Assembly (NCBI RefSeq): GCF_001949145.1
Contig: NW_019091500.1
Coordinates: 632,311-696,310, forward strand
Direction of reading: 5' to 3'
DNA length: 64,000 bases
Origin: Acanthaster planci
Lineage: Eukaryota > Echinodermata > Asteroidea > Valvatida > Acanthasteridae
A program made the position numbers and the translations under genes. The notes below the pieces were generated by a model. That model made no database searches, was not told the DNA's origin, and saw only the letters and a program-made list of their open reading frames with translations. Of the stretch, positions 23,469-34,518 are shown piece by piece. Numbering within the stretch: the stretch's first letter is position 1; each line of letters opens with the position of its first letter.

Positions 23469-26400
23469 TGAAGGATAAACACAGACGTAGAAAGGGTCGG
23501 ACATGGGCTGAGGCTGCTAAAACGGTTTGTATTTAATAGTTCATTCGAACGTGACTGAAATTTTCATTTCGGCATGCAATATTATTATATGTCATGATGT
23601 ACCTTACATGTACATGTACTACTACTAGGCTACACTACACAGTGCAATGGCAATTGCCAATACAGGGGGCAGCCGATGGGGTAAGGGTCATGCTATTTTA
23701 AGCGTCAACGAGCGCTAACAAGCTTCAACAAAGCGTCAACAAGTTATTCAAGCATATTTATGCAAAGACCTTTATCCAAAATGTTGATTAGGATCCTAAA
23801 TATTAAATTCTATGTAGGCCTAGGCCTATCAACATGATCAACATGATCAATCTGAAATGATATTTGATTTTGAGTGTTGAAATTTGAGTGACAAAGTCGG
23901 GCCTGTTTGTGCAGTCCAACCGGTCGACATGTTGTTTTCGCATGGATGGCAGAGAAAAGAAAAAGGGCGGCCCCCATACATCGCGAAAAATTTTCTTTTT
24001 CCTGCAAGAATCTGGAAGCAAATTTGATGTTTCTCTTACATAGTGGCAGGTCTTAGAGTCTCTAAAATATGATAAAACCACTTAGTTTTAAATCTTTAGA
24101 TGGTATTTTCAAGTTGTTGACACTTCGCTGACTCTTATTGCATGTGTTGACGCTTGTTGATTCTAAATAGCATGACCGGCCGATGGCAATGAACCATCTG
24201 ACCATGGATGAAGTTATACTATTTTACACAGTGCAGCTTGGAACTTTATTCGGTGGCCATGCCCAAAAGTACATGATCATGGTAACTGTCTTACTAATGC
24301 AACCGTGGACCTGGCTGGAAGACCTACATGTAGGCTAGGTCATGTACGGTAGGCCTACTCTGAGTCTGAACATGGCCCAATCAGTCATGGCCGGCCATCA
24401 TGATCATGGTCATGGACATGATCGATGGATCATGTTTATATTTAAAAGGTGACTAAAACACAAAACATGAGCCCATAGGCCTACTACAAGATAGCAGTTT
24501 TCTCCGATCAAGCCATGCCATGTGTTTTGATTACATGATTGCAGAGGGGTCTCACCATTTTGTGTTTGTGAGAATAGAGCCCTAATGAGGACTGAGACAG
24601 GTTTATGCAGCAGTTTTGGGAACACCTTGTTTGGAAAAAGATTCTCCAAAAAAAACCCATGAATTATTTGAAATTTCATTGTATTTATAGGTGGCAGGAC
24701 TTGAAGCAGTTTAGTAGTATGAGCTCTTCCGTACAGCTGTCAAATGAAAACTTACTCTTTTGAATTTATTAGCACCTCGTCAGCTTCCCTACATAGTTTG
24801 TTTATTTTATTATCAATTAATATTTAAAGCAACACCGACAGTTGAAACTGATAGCTTTTCTTTCACTTATGTTTCTGACTTGCAGGTTTTAGAGAAACAG
24901 CCTAATACGCCCATGAGCTGTAAAGAGATATTAAGAAATATAAAAGAGGCTAATCTTAAGGACATAAGGTAGGAAACCATGTTTGTATTTGTCCCCTGTT
25001 GTATGCCAACTGGGGAAGATTCTTGCTAAGAACAGGTTCCACAATACACACATTCCACACAAGTTTAAATCTACACATGTTTCTCAATATTAGTAAATGA
25101 TTTCCTTTTTAGACAATATTGATCCTCAACTTTATCTGAATCATTTTTTGTGATTAGTTGTATTTTTATGTGCCTTAAATCAGTAAGCAACAAAATTAAT
25201 ATAATAGTGAAATAGTCATGTCAAGATTCTTGTAACACCAGGCGAGTTAATCAAATATGAACCAGCATTTTTACAAAAATGTACTATAATTCTTTGCTCT
25301 AAACAAATATTTATCAAGAGAAACACATTAATGCAATAAAATTCTAGTAATTGACCTGTTTTCTGGAATCTGTTTTATTTTCTTGAAATACTGGTATTGT
25401 GGGGAGTATTTTACTTTTTATGTATTTAATTCTCAAATAATTGTTTCACCTTTTTAATGTTTAACTTTAACGTTTGGTCACTACCTAATGGAACTACTTT
25501 CATGCAGAAGGTAAGAGCTAGGTTTGATTTGCATGTGTCTGTTGCTTTGAAGTTGAACGTTATACTTGGCATGGTTTGATTCAATATTCAGCAACTTAGC
25601 TGTGACATTGTCTTCGTTTGTAGTAAATACCAAACAAGAAATCCTGTATATCACTTCATGCATCCATGTTCTAAGGGATCACATGGTTGGTTTTTGTTAA
25701 ATTAATTCCTGAAGTAGACTTGTCAGTTTTAATGAAATACTTTGCTCTATGAACCTTGCACCTCATTTCAGTTGTTCCACTAACATTTGGTCAAAATATG
25801 AATGTTTGTTTGAACACTCTCAATCAGAATACCATGCTACACATACATTGCTTGCCACATGGGCATGGGATGTTGACAAATTGTTAAATTCATTGATGTA
25901 GTTAATGGTATTGATAGGAGGGACTGAATTATCTTATTTGAGGGAATTCAGCTACCATTGCTCATGCTTGACATGTTGTATTGAATGAATTACTGGACTT
26001 CTTTGTTTGTTTTTTTCAGTGGTACCGTGCCCTCTGCTTGCTTAAATGCTGTTCTACATGGTGGTTGTCGTGGACCAGATGGAACCTTCTTCAAAGTGGC
26101 TGATATGATGGGAGTTTATGGTCTAAGAGTGAGTTCCTATTTAAAACGTTACTTTACCTTGTTAAATTTCACCCAAATTGAAATTGGTTTTAGAATTTTG
26201 CATTTTTGACGTAACGTATCTAAATACGGTGAAACTTCAAGTAAGCATTTTACAATACTTGAAAGTTTCTGGCGCGCATCCAGTAATAACTGATAGATAT
26301 TTAAGTGTATAACCATCTCTCATAGGTCATGGTTTCCCACATTATCTTGGTGCATGCATACACATTTACTTGTTGAATATGGCAAGTTCGCCAGCTGGGG

Positions 26401-29400
26401 CCAATTTCATAAAGCTGCTTAAGCACAAAATTTGTCTAAGCACAAAAAAACTTTACTAAATAAACAAAGACCAGCTCAAACTCATGATTTCCATGCTAGC
26501 CAAAAGACTGCTGAATACCATTCCAAAACAATATACTGTACATCACCAGAAGTTTTGTCCGGTAACCTGATTTGTCAAGCAAGGTTTTTTCAGGCTTAAA
26601 CAAATAAATTTTTCGCTTAAGCAGCGCAATGAAATTGGCCCCAGATCTTAACTGATACGTGGAAGTTGAATGTGAAAAGAACAGGGTTTATTCCTCCACC
26701 ATTTGTTTCACATAATAGATTTTAATTTGAGTGACCTACATGTACATGTACATTTTACACTTGAATTTACTGTGGAATGTTTTCCATTCCTTGTTTTCTC
26801 AGAGTCATTTATCTGATGAAGCTCGGAGTATGCTAGAATACAAACTGGATGACTCAATAGATGTGTCCAGTACCCTGGATAGTTTAGATGAACCCGATGC
26901 TGAAATAAGTGTCAGCAAAATGCAGTCAGGTACCAAGAAAATGCGTGAGTGAAATACTTGTACTTAATGATATGCAACCTGCTTCAATTCACATGTATAA
27001 GAGAATTACCTGAATGACAAGTACTATTAATAGACTGATTGCTCCTGTGAATCATGTGATATACAGTGGACATCATCATGTGTTTGGAGTCTTATTTACA
27101 AACAAGAAAGCCAATGTTTGGTATAGCACCCAGGCACATCAGTAGTTTGAGTATGGTACCTATCATCAACTTTAGTTTTGGTAAATGATACTTATGGAAC
27201 ACTTTGCTTTTCGTGGACACCGTGTTTGTTTACACATATATTTAATACCCACTATAGGTCACGCGACTTAGGGCGTGCAATCTGTCTATTGTCTTCCTTT
27301 TACAGAATTTTTTCTGTTTAGTTGAGATTGAGATACCCTAAAGGTTACTTAATTTATTTCTAATTATCTCTTTTGAACCTTACTTTCATTTCTCTAGCTG
27401 TGTGCTATCTACCCGAGAAAGCACACCATCTCATTCCAGCCCTCAGACGCTTTACACTCCACCAAGTCCCAACAACATCAGCAGCATCTTCAGGTAGTGT
27501 CTCATCTCATCAGTCACCACCAAGGATGACAGAGTCGGAGAATCGTGTCCATCATCACCATTATCACAGTAAGGGCTTGAAAGCTACATCACAGATGCAC
27601 AGCCCAACAAAGTTAAAATTCACTCTACACGTACATCCCAAGCACCAAAGACGGAAGCAGCAGATTGTACCTAGGATTATCCTGAAGCCGCTAAAATCTC
27701 CTCCAGGAAAAGAGCCCAATTATGCAGGTAAACATCTGACAAGTTCTGTACAATGCAGTATCACGTTTGGACTGTCACTTCAAAAGGTATACTCTTTTAT
27801 ATCAGGTGGATAATAATAAAAAGTAACAGGTGCAGTATGTCTATATGACATTGGTATTTGTCCCGAAGTTTCATATCTATTTCCGTATATACATGTATGT
27901 TTTTCACACAGTTCTAAATCTGGCTTTTATGTTGGCAAATGTGCGAGGGCATAAAATTCTTTATGGTTGGAATTTTTGTATGCAAGATATAATGGTGAAC
28001 ACCATGGAGTCACCAGTGAATAGCGTCATAATTCTAGATTGTGATTCAATGCTAACTTTATATTCCTTTACATTGCAGCGGAGGTGATAGATCTAACACC
28101 ATCTCCCAGTGACAACGAACGTGATTCTCAAGCCATGCAAGATGATGATATTGACACTGACACCAGCAAAGATGACACCTCAGAAAGTAGTAGTCTTGGA
28201 ATTACAAAAAATCACGTCAGTAATGCCTACACTGTTGAACACTCCCAGATAGATCATCAGCCACCCTCATCCTCAGACCAACAAGCAGCAACTTGTAATC
28301 CATCAAGTACATCTGATAATTCTGGGAATGTGGTTGACAATCAGTCCAATTCCATGCTTACCGCTATCAGGAGTTGTCAAGGAGGCAAAGATGATAGGAG
28401 TGATGTTCCTGCTGCACCTGTTACGAAACCCGAACCACCTGCTGCCAGCCGGGTGTCACTACGAATCAGCATGAGACAGACATTACCACTACAGACACAG
28501 ACAAGGTCCCAGACTATGAGCAAATTAATGGCCAATGTACCAGGATTCAGTGGCAAGGTGAATGTTGGTTTTCAGTATCACACACAAGAAAAAGTGTTTC
28601 ATAAACACTGAAAAAATAGCATTATAATGTGATATACAGATTATTTGAAATTTGCTTAATTCAAATAAGATGTACATATAATTCCCCAAACTCAGTCAAG
28701 GTTTGATTGCTGGTTGAATGAAGAACCATTGCAAGTTGTTGCTTAGCTGAAGGTACATTCCGATGCTGCCAAAGAAAATTCAAGTGGAATAATTAGTAAC
28801 ATTCTGTCCTTCTCTTACAGCCAAGAAACAGAGATAAAAAGTTTTCAGGTGAGATGTGATATTATTTATTTATATGTAATCATCCAAAAGTGCATTTAGC
28901 ACCAATTACAGGATGATAATGAGTGAAGAAGACAATGCAAAAATGTTCAGTTTAGAGGTGGGAGGAAAATTCCGGATAAATTTTTCAGGCAAACCCTAGG
29001 ACTGAGGTAGGGACTGAAAACCCAGTCCGCATGCAGACTGAGCCGGATTTGAACCCCAGAAGTGGAAGCCAAGGAAAGAAGCACTATGCCAACCTGTCTC
29101 CCCAAATTAAAGAAATAATTCACAAGAATATTAGGGATATTGCTTTGTTTAGTCAAACACCTGTAGTATACTGTCCTCATTTTTTCCTAGTTTTATCCAA
29201 GCTACATCCTCCTAAGAAGATGAGTCTTCATGTGGATCTTGAAACACCAGATTCCATCTTGGCTAACGTCAACCTGAAGGTAGAAAATCAAACATTTTTA
29301 CTGATTACCTATTACCCATTTACCTATTGAGTCAAATTGTACAAGTCGTGAGCAAAGATCGTATAGCACCGCGTAGCGGCGCAAGATGCAGAACTTCACT

Positions 29401-32400
29401 GTGAATACACGTAAAATGTTGTAATCGCATAGGCACCATTTGAGCAAGAAATGCGCCTGCACAATGCACTTTACTGCATAGGCGCCCCGCACCTAGTGAG
29501 CCTGTGCCTAAGCATTACCGTAAACTGCGCAGGCATATCACTTGCTCAAATGGCACCCATGGTAATTACACCTTGTGGGCAGAGTTATCCATCTTGTACC
29601 TTCGGTGCTATACGATCTTTGGTTATGAGTTGACCATGAAGGGTTAACTGTGACTTGGACAAACATAACTTGATGTGTGCAGAAACTTAGATTTGCTGTC
29701 AGTAAATTTTAAGACTGGTAATGTAGAACTGTGTGGGATGCTTTTCTTTTATGGAACATCAGTGACCCTATATGGAATTTGTTAGAGAAGAGTCTACAAA
29801 ATGTCAGCAAACAAAAAGAGAAAGTTGCATCGCACCTTTTCTGCAGAATGCAGGCACAATACATGTCATTCATAAAGAGAACTGTCTGGTTTGTTTTCTA
29901 GGCACTGATCAACAAGCATACCTTCAACAGTCTACCTGCTCACTACCAATACAAACTACTTACTCTTCTGCCAAAAGTTGACAGAATACACACCAATGAT
30001 AACTTCATTAAGTAAGTACTCATTTAAATTGTTTTAACCCAGGATCATTGTCTCTTACTATACTAGTGTGTATTTTAAAGGTGGACATTTCCACAAAGCA
30101 TTGTAAATAGTAGTCAGTTTGAAGTCAGGAATTCTTAAGAACTAGGACTTGAACCAATGAGAATTCCATGGCAAATTAAATTGATGTAATTTTTTATGTT
30201 AGATCCAGACTGAGGAAAACATTCCTTCCTCTGAGAACAAGTTGAATAGTGTAATATGTTCATATTGTTAATGCTGTTTGTTTTCAGAATGAATACTTCA
30301 GCATTGGATAACGAGTTCTTTGCTAGAGCATGCAGTAAATGGAGGGAACGCTTGTCAGCAGGAGAGTTTACACCAGAATCTCAGCTAAGACTCAGACAGG
30401 AAATTGAGAAAGATATGATCAAGCTGGACCCATGGAAGGTATGTCTCTTCAAATACAGAGATATAAGGCTTGCATCAACATACCAGGCTCTTGAACTTCT
30501 GAGCTTTGTATTCTTCAGCATTCATTCCAGCCTGTACAATTTCAAGCATTATTGTTTAACCATAGCATCATGAATGTTGCCGGGTTAGATCTTGAAATCT
30601 GGCCTTTTTTCAATGAAAAATTTAGAGGCATTTTTAATCAGCTGACTTTGAAATGTCTCATTCTCTACCTGGCTGCTTGCATGTTAACACTTGACTGTTC
30701 TTATTGTATGCTCACTCGGGATGTGGTACCCATCTACATCCTGAAAAGGAATTAAATTTCTGACAGCTGTTTAACCTAACCAAATTATTCAACACAACGC
30801 ATCCCATTGAAACAGATGATTTTCTTAATATGCTCTGTCTGCTTGTTCCTGCCGAGAACCTTTGATGTTTCTTCCCAATTTAAAAGACATTTCCTTTCAT
30901 TGTCAACTTCCCATTCTCTCCATGGTTGTAGGCCAAACATTTTGAACCATCCTGGGGTCAGTCTCTTCTCGCCACTGCCCCTGATATCCCAGAATCCTTT
31001 GCAAGTATGGGCGTCATCCCGCCTGAAGAGAGGAGAGCGCCAGCCATGCATACTAGAAGCTCTTCCCAGAGGAAAGTAGCCGCAGTGAACTCCGTCAGTA
31101 CAGTGTATCGTAACACCAGGTCAGCGACTTCTGGTGGTCACCATCATTACCACAAGTTGGGTTATGACTCTCCAAGACATCATCGGAGTATGTCAGCCAG
31201 AGAGAGTCGACGGATGCATCGTATGGCCCAGAAGGAGCTCAAATATCGAGCTTCAATGGAAGTCAAAAGCACTCCCAAACCAGGCCCTGTACCTAAACAA
31301 CCAGATCTTAGATCAGTCATTGCGGATATCAATATCAAGCAGTCAACTAATAGCAGTTTAGCTTCATCACAGTCCAATTTCTCTTGTAGTTCTCTTCTGT
31401 CCAGTATGGCAATGGAAAGCCAACGAAATCAAGCTGCAGCAAATTTAGTGGCTTCTTCTTCAGCCTCGCAGTTGCTACCGAAATCATCTGATGGAAAAAA
31501 TGTTGGTTCAATGAAGAGACACTTAGAAAGTACAGATGAAGGTACAGACAAGCGTCTATGTTTAGATGATGGTAACGTGGTGATGCTAGGTACACGTCAA
31601 GTGTCCAGAAGTCAGTCTGTGTCTACTCAGTCTTCCACAACAATTATCACTGCTGTCTCGTATGCTAATGCTTCACGGCAACAAACTTCAACCTCTGCAG
31701 TAGTGAATTCTGACAATAAACCCAAGGTTCAATCCAACATCAAATCATCGGTTAATGTCGGAAAGCAAGGGACAAAAACACTCGCTCAGATCAAGGCTCA
31801 GACTCAAGCCCGGGCACAGGCTCATGGCTCAACACGTACTTTGGCACAGATTAAAGCTCAGACAACGGCCAAGTTGTTGGCACGGTCGGCAGCTCAAGCA
31901 GAGGCACAAGCTAAGACAGCTAGTCATATGCCAACAATTTTAAGTCGATCACGATCTCCACAATGGAATACTGTCAAAACAGTGATTCCTGTTGCTCTGT
32001 CATCAAGCAATGCTGCAGGAAACATCACACAATCATCATCTAATCAAGGATCCAAACCTAAGCTACCCAATCATGTGCTACAAGTAAATACATCCACTCA
32101 GCAAGTTGTTCAAACCATTCAACCATTCATCATTAAAACTCAACCAGGAAGTAATGTTAGTGTCGTCTACGTAACCCAGCCAAATGTGGTAACCCTAATG
32201 CCAGCGTCAGCTGCTGCCATTCAGCATATGAATAGCAAAGGTCCAAGTCTTGCAAAATCAGTGTCCGTGGTTCAAAGCACATCAAGTTCTAAGGTAGTGG
32301 TTGAGTCTGTCCCACAGATAACAACTTCAGCTGGTGTATCTCAGAGACCAAACTCAATCAAAACTCTTCTGAACTTGCAAAATGTATCAGGAGAATCTTC

Positions 32401-32866
32401 AACCAGTGCCTCACCACAGGAAGAGAAGAGTGAAGGTCTTTCTAATGGGATTAGTCTGGAAACACCAGCCAACCAAAGTACGAATAAGCCTGAAACACCA
32501 TCCTCTGAACCTCGAGTTGTGAGCACAAGTGAGGTCGTTGTCTTGGAAAACGAAACTACCTTTGCACAGCAGCAGATTGCATCAGCTAGTACTACTGGAA
32601 CACCTGCTGTAGTCTCAGATTCATTCAAGATTGTAGCAAACAGTAATGCACAGGTGGATCCATTTTCAAATCGATCAACAGCAAGTGTTGTGCTTCAGCC
32701 AGTTGACATGGCAGCTAACGGAAGGGAGAGTGCTAATAGTTTAGATGCTTCCGGTAAATGTTCATGTCGCTTGGGGGCAATGGTTGTATGTAAAGGTTGT
32801 GGCGCTTTCTGCCATGATGACTGTATTAGTCCAACAAGTCTGTGTATGGCTTGTGTAGTGAGATAA
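23469..32866 (+). CDS. ASXL: ASXL, Additional sex combs-like chromatin regulator (11 exons, ~1170 aa)
   Basis: Exons: 23469 to about 23525, 24886-24968, 26020-26128, 26803-26944, 27398-27727, 28079-28557, 28821-28848, 29191-29279, 29902-30011, 30288-30438, 30932-32866. Exons 2-11 total 3456 nt and all junctions keep phase. The exon 1 end is uncertain by a few bases. Residues 1-19 ([17 protein letters not shown]) and the next about 65 form the HARE-HTH domain ([35 protein letters not shown]). Residues about 410-527 are the DEUBAD/ASXH domain ([58 protein letters not shown]). A PHD finger ends the protein ([20 protein letters not shown], then CxxC). The family binds and activates the BAP1/Calypso H2A-ubiquitin hydrolase in the nucleus. 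Exon 7 is a 28-bp microexon. Vertebrate ASXLs are longer (about 1400-2250 aa). There is one gene here, so it is likely pre-duplicate to ASXL1/2/3. Confidence 0.92.
23680..24178. mobile_element. Non-autonomous inverted-repeat element with 8-bp direct repeats
   Basis: GGTCATGCTATTT at 23686 is matched by AAATAGCATGACC ending at 24177, with further GCGTCAAC/GTTGACGC pairing inside. The whole is flanked by GCCGATGG at 23672-23679 and again at 24179-24186. An 8-bp target duplication is typical of hAT-type transposition, though the outermost bases (GGTAA on the left) are not mirrored. No transposase ORF. It sits in ASXL intron 1. Confidence 0.6.
26396..26643. mobile_element. MITE, TIR TGGGGCCAATTTCAT
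   Basis: The 248-bp element starts TGGGGCCAATTTCATAAAGC and continues TGCTTAAGCA. It ends with the inverse (CGCTTAAGCAGCGCAATGAA then ATTGGCCCCA), giving terminal inverted repeats of about 30 bp with few mismatches. The interior is A/T-rich without an ORF. It lies in ASXL intron 3 (26129-26802). Confidence 0.8.
28858..29104 (-). repeat. tRNA-derived SINE
   Basis: On the minus strand the head carries GTTGGCATAGTGC (A box) near 29079-29092 and GGGGTTCAAATCCGG (B box) near 29043-29057. An unrelated body follows, ending in a TACATATAAATAAATAAT tail near 28858, a typical SINE layout. It occupies most of the intron between ASXL exons 7 and 8, antisense to the gene. No protein coding. Confidence 0.65.
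29342..29632. mobile_element. Inverted-repeat MITE-like element
   Basis: The left end CAAGTCGTGAGCAAAGATCG plus TATAGCACCG is mirrored by CGGTGCTATACGATCTTTGG plus TTATGAGTTG. A second internal arm pairs too (GGCACCATTTGAGCAAG with CTTGCTCAAATGGCACC). It is about 291 bp, relatively CpG-rich, with no ORF and no clear target duplication. It lies in the ASXL intron between exons 8 and 9. Confidence 0.75.
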
Positions 32867-33114
32867 CTTTAAGCCATCTTCTGACCAAATTGAGTGTGTT
32901 TGTAGAACTAGAAGGTTCTGTGTAAGACAGTTTTTGTAAGTACAAAAAGTTTATAAAGCACTGTTAAAAATCTCTCATGTTTGGCTGATTGCATTGTGTA
33001 TGTATTTTTATCCAATGTTGTGGCTACATGTTTTTGTACAAAACATGGGATAACCAACACAGCTCTTTGTGCATGAGGAGGGATGTTTAATTTCTTAGCA
33101 TTAATTCAGATTGG

Positions 33115-33120
33115 AATAAA
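33115..33120 (+). promoter_or_regulatory. Candidate ASXL poly(A) signal
   Basis: AATAAA about 250 bp after the ASXL stop codon, within A/T-rich sequence. It is the first canonical hexamer downstream of the gene on this strand that I noticed. Confidence 0.5.
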
Positions 33121-34321
33121 GTCTTCAGATTTAAGTTATCCTTCAAGGGGTACAACAGTTACATATTCATAACCAAAATGTTGTGTTTAGTGAAGTAAAA
33201 GCCTTTTTGGTTGTCCATTCATTACAAGCTCTACAAACAAGGTGTCACATACACGTAGCATTCCTTTGCCATTGTTCATCCTATCACTTGTGAAAGGATA
33301 TGTGATGGAACCAAGAACAGCATGAGCTGAATACTTAAACCGTCATCAAACCTTCTTGCATAACTACACACATTTTTACAACCGAAGATAGAGCTAAAGA
33401 GCTGTAAGGACAACAATTTTTATAGTGGAATTTTAAGTATTGTGTTCAAAATTATTTTTTGTTGTTCAGTTCACACATACATATAGTCTCCATTCCTAGG
33501 TGCCTATCACTGCTAATTCATCAAATGAGCCAAGATTTATCTGAAAAGAAAAGCTTATCAAAGTAATGAAGAAGTGTAGCAGCGAAGGTTCTTTTGCCCC
33601 TGTATGCATGGGTATCAATTATCATGTAAATATCAATTGTATCAAAGTTGTACATTGACTGGCAGAGGATGCGACTTGATAGTAATGTCATTTATTGATT
33701 TTATATGAATACACAAAGATAGCCATCACAAGCAATAAAATACCAGTAATGTACTAGTACCTGTAACGTGCTATTATGGAAAAAACAAACAGGGCAAAGG
33801 TTTCTGAAACAATCTTATCCTGAATGTATCTTTGATTTGAAAAAAATGTTGCTTTCCAGTGGGTGGAACAGATGTAGGATACGACTTGCATTTCTGCATC
33901 TTTCATTTTTTTTTTTGCTCTGAACAATGATGTACGGTAATGTAGATTGGAGAGTTATGGAAAGTAGTCAAATAGGATTTAACTCTTTGGGACATCATGC
34001 CATACGTATGTTTGATTTTGTTGCAAATGTATTTTGTTTCTTATCATCTGTAATGGGTATATTTAATTTGTCTTCATTGTTTTATTTATTCATGACAAAC
34101 GTGGAATTCTATTGAAGCATCAGTTTTGCTTTGCATGGCTTACTTTGTATACTTGTAGTGTATAGGGCTACATGCAGCTTTGCTCTGCATCTCAGTCAGA
34201 TTTTCTTGACGGGGGTTTTCTTGATTGAAAAAATCTGATTCTAGAGTAATTTTATTTTCATTCCTCATACCTGCTAACCCAAAATGCCAAATATTTAAGA
34301 ACATTGCATACATTTGTATGT

Positions 34322-34518
34322 GGATAATTCCAGAAATTAGGGTTTCATTTTTGTGTGTGTGTCCCTGTCACATCCGACATATGATGTTGTAAGTTCAGAA
34401 CACATTTTCTAATTCAAGAAATCAAGTCCAGTGATATTTCCATGTCAAATAACAAAGGTCAGATGTAACAGGGACATGACAATGTCATACTTTTGGACCC
34501 CTAATTGCTGGAATTACC
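34322..34518 (-). mobile_element. MITE, family 1 copy 2
   Basis: This 197-bp copy is in reverse orientation to that at 16188-16433. It starts GGATAATTCCAGAAATTAGG and ends GACCCCTAATTGCTGGAATT plus ACC. Reverse-complemented, it aligns with copy 1 across both arms, including GTATGACATT, TTACATCTGACCTTTGT and AGAAAATGTGTTCTGAACTT. It lies between ASXL and ENPP-A, so it is not transcribed with the same gene as copy 1. Confidence 0.8.

Noticed and set aside
27398-27500. Alternative Ser/Pro/Thr-rich reading frame at the start of ASXL exon 5
   Set aside because: It looks protein-like for about 32 codons but then meets a stop, and it does not fit the phase left by the 26944 donor. The frame used stays open for the whole exon and joins exon 6 in phase.
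28858-29104. tRNA gene
   Set aside because: A and B boxes are present but no cloverleaf could be drawn, and the element has a long body and A/T tail; it is SINE-like.
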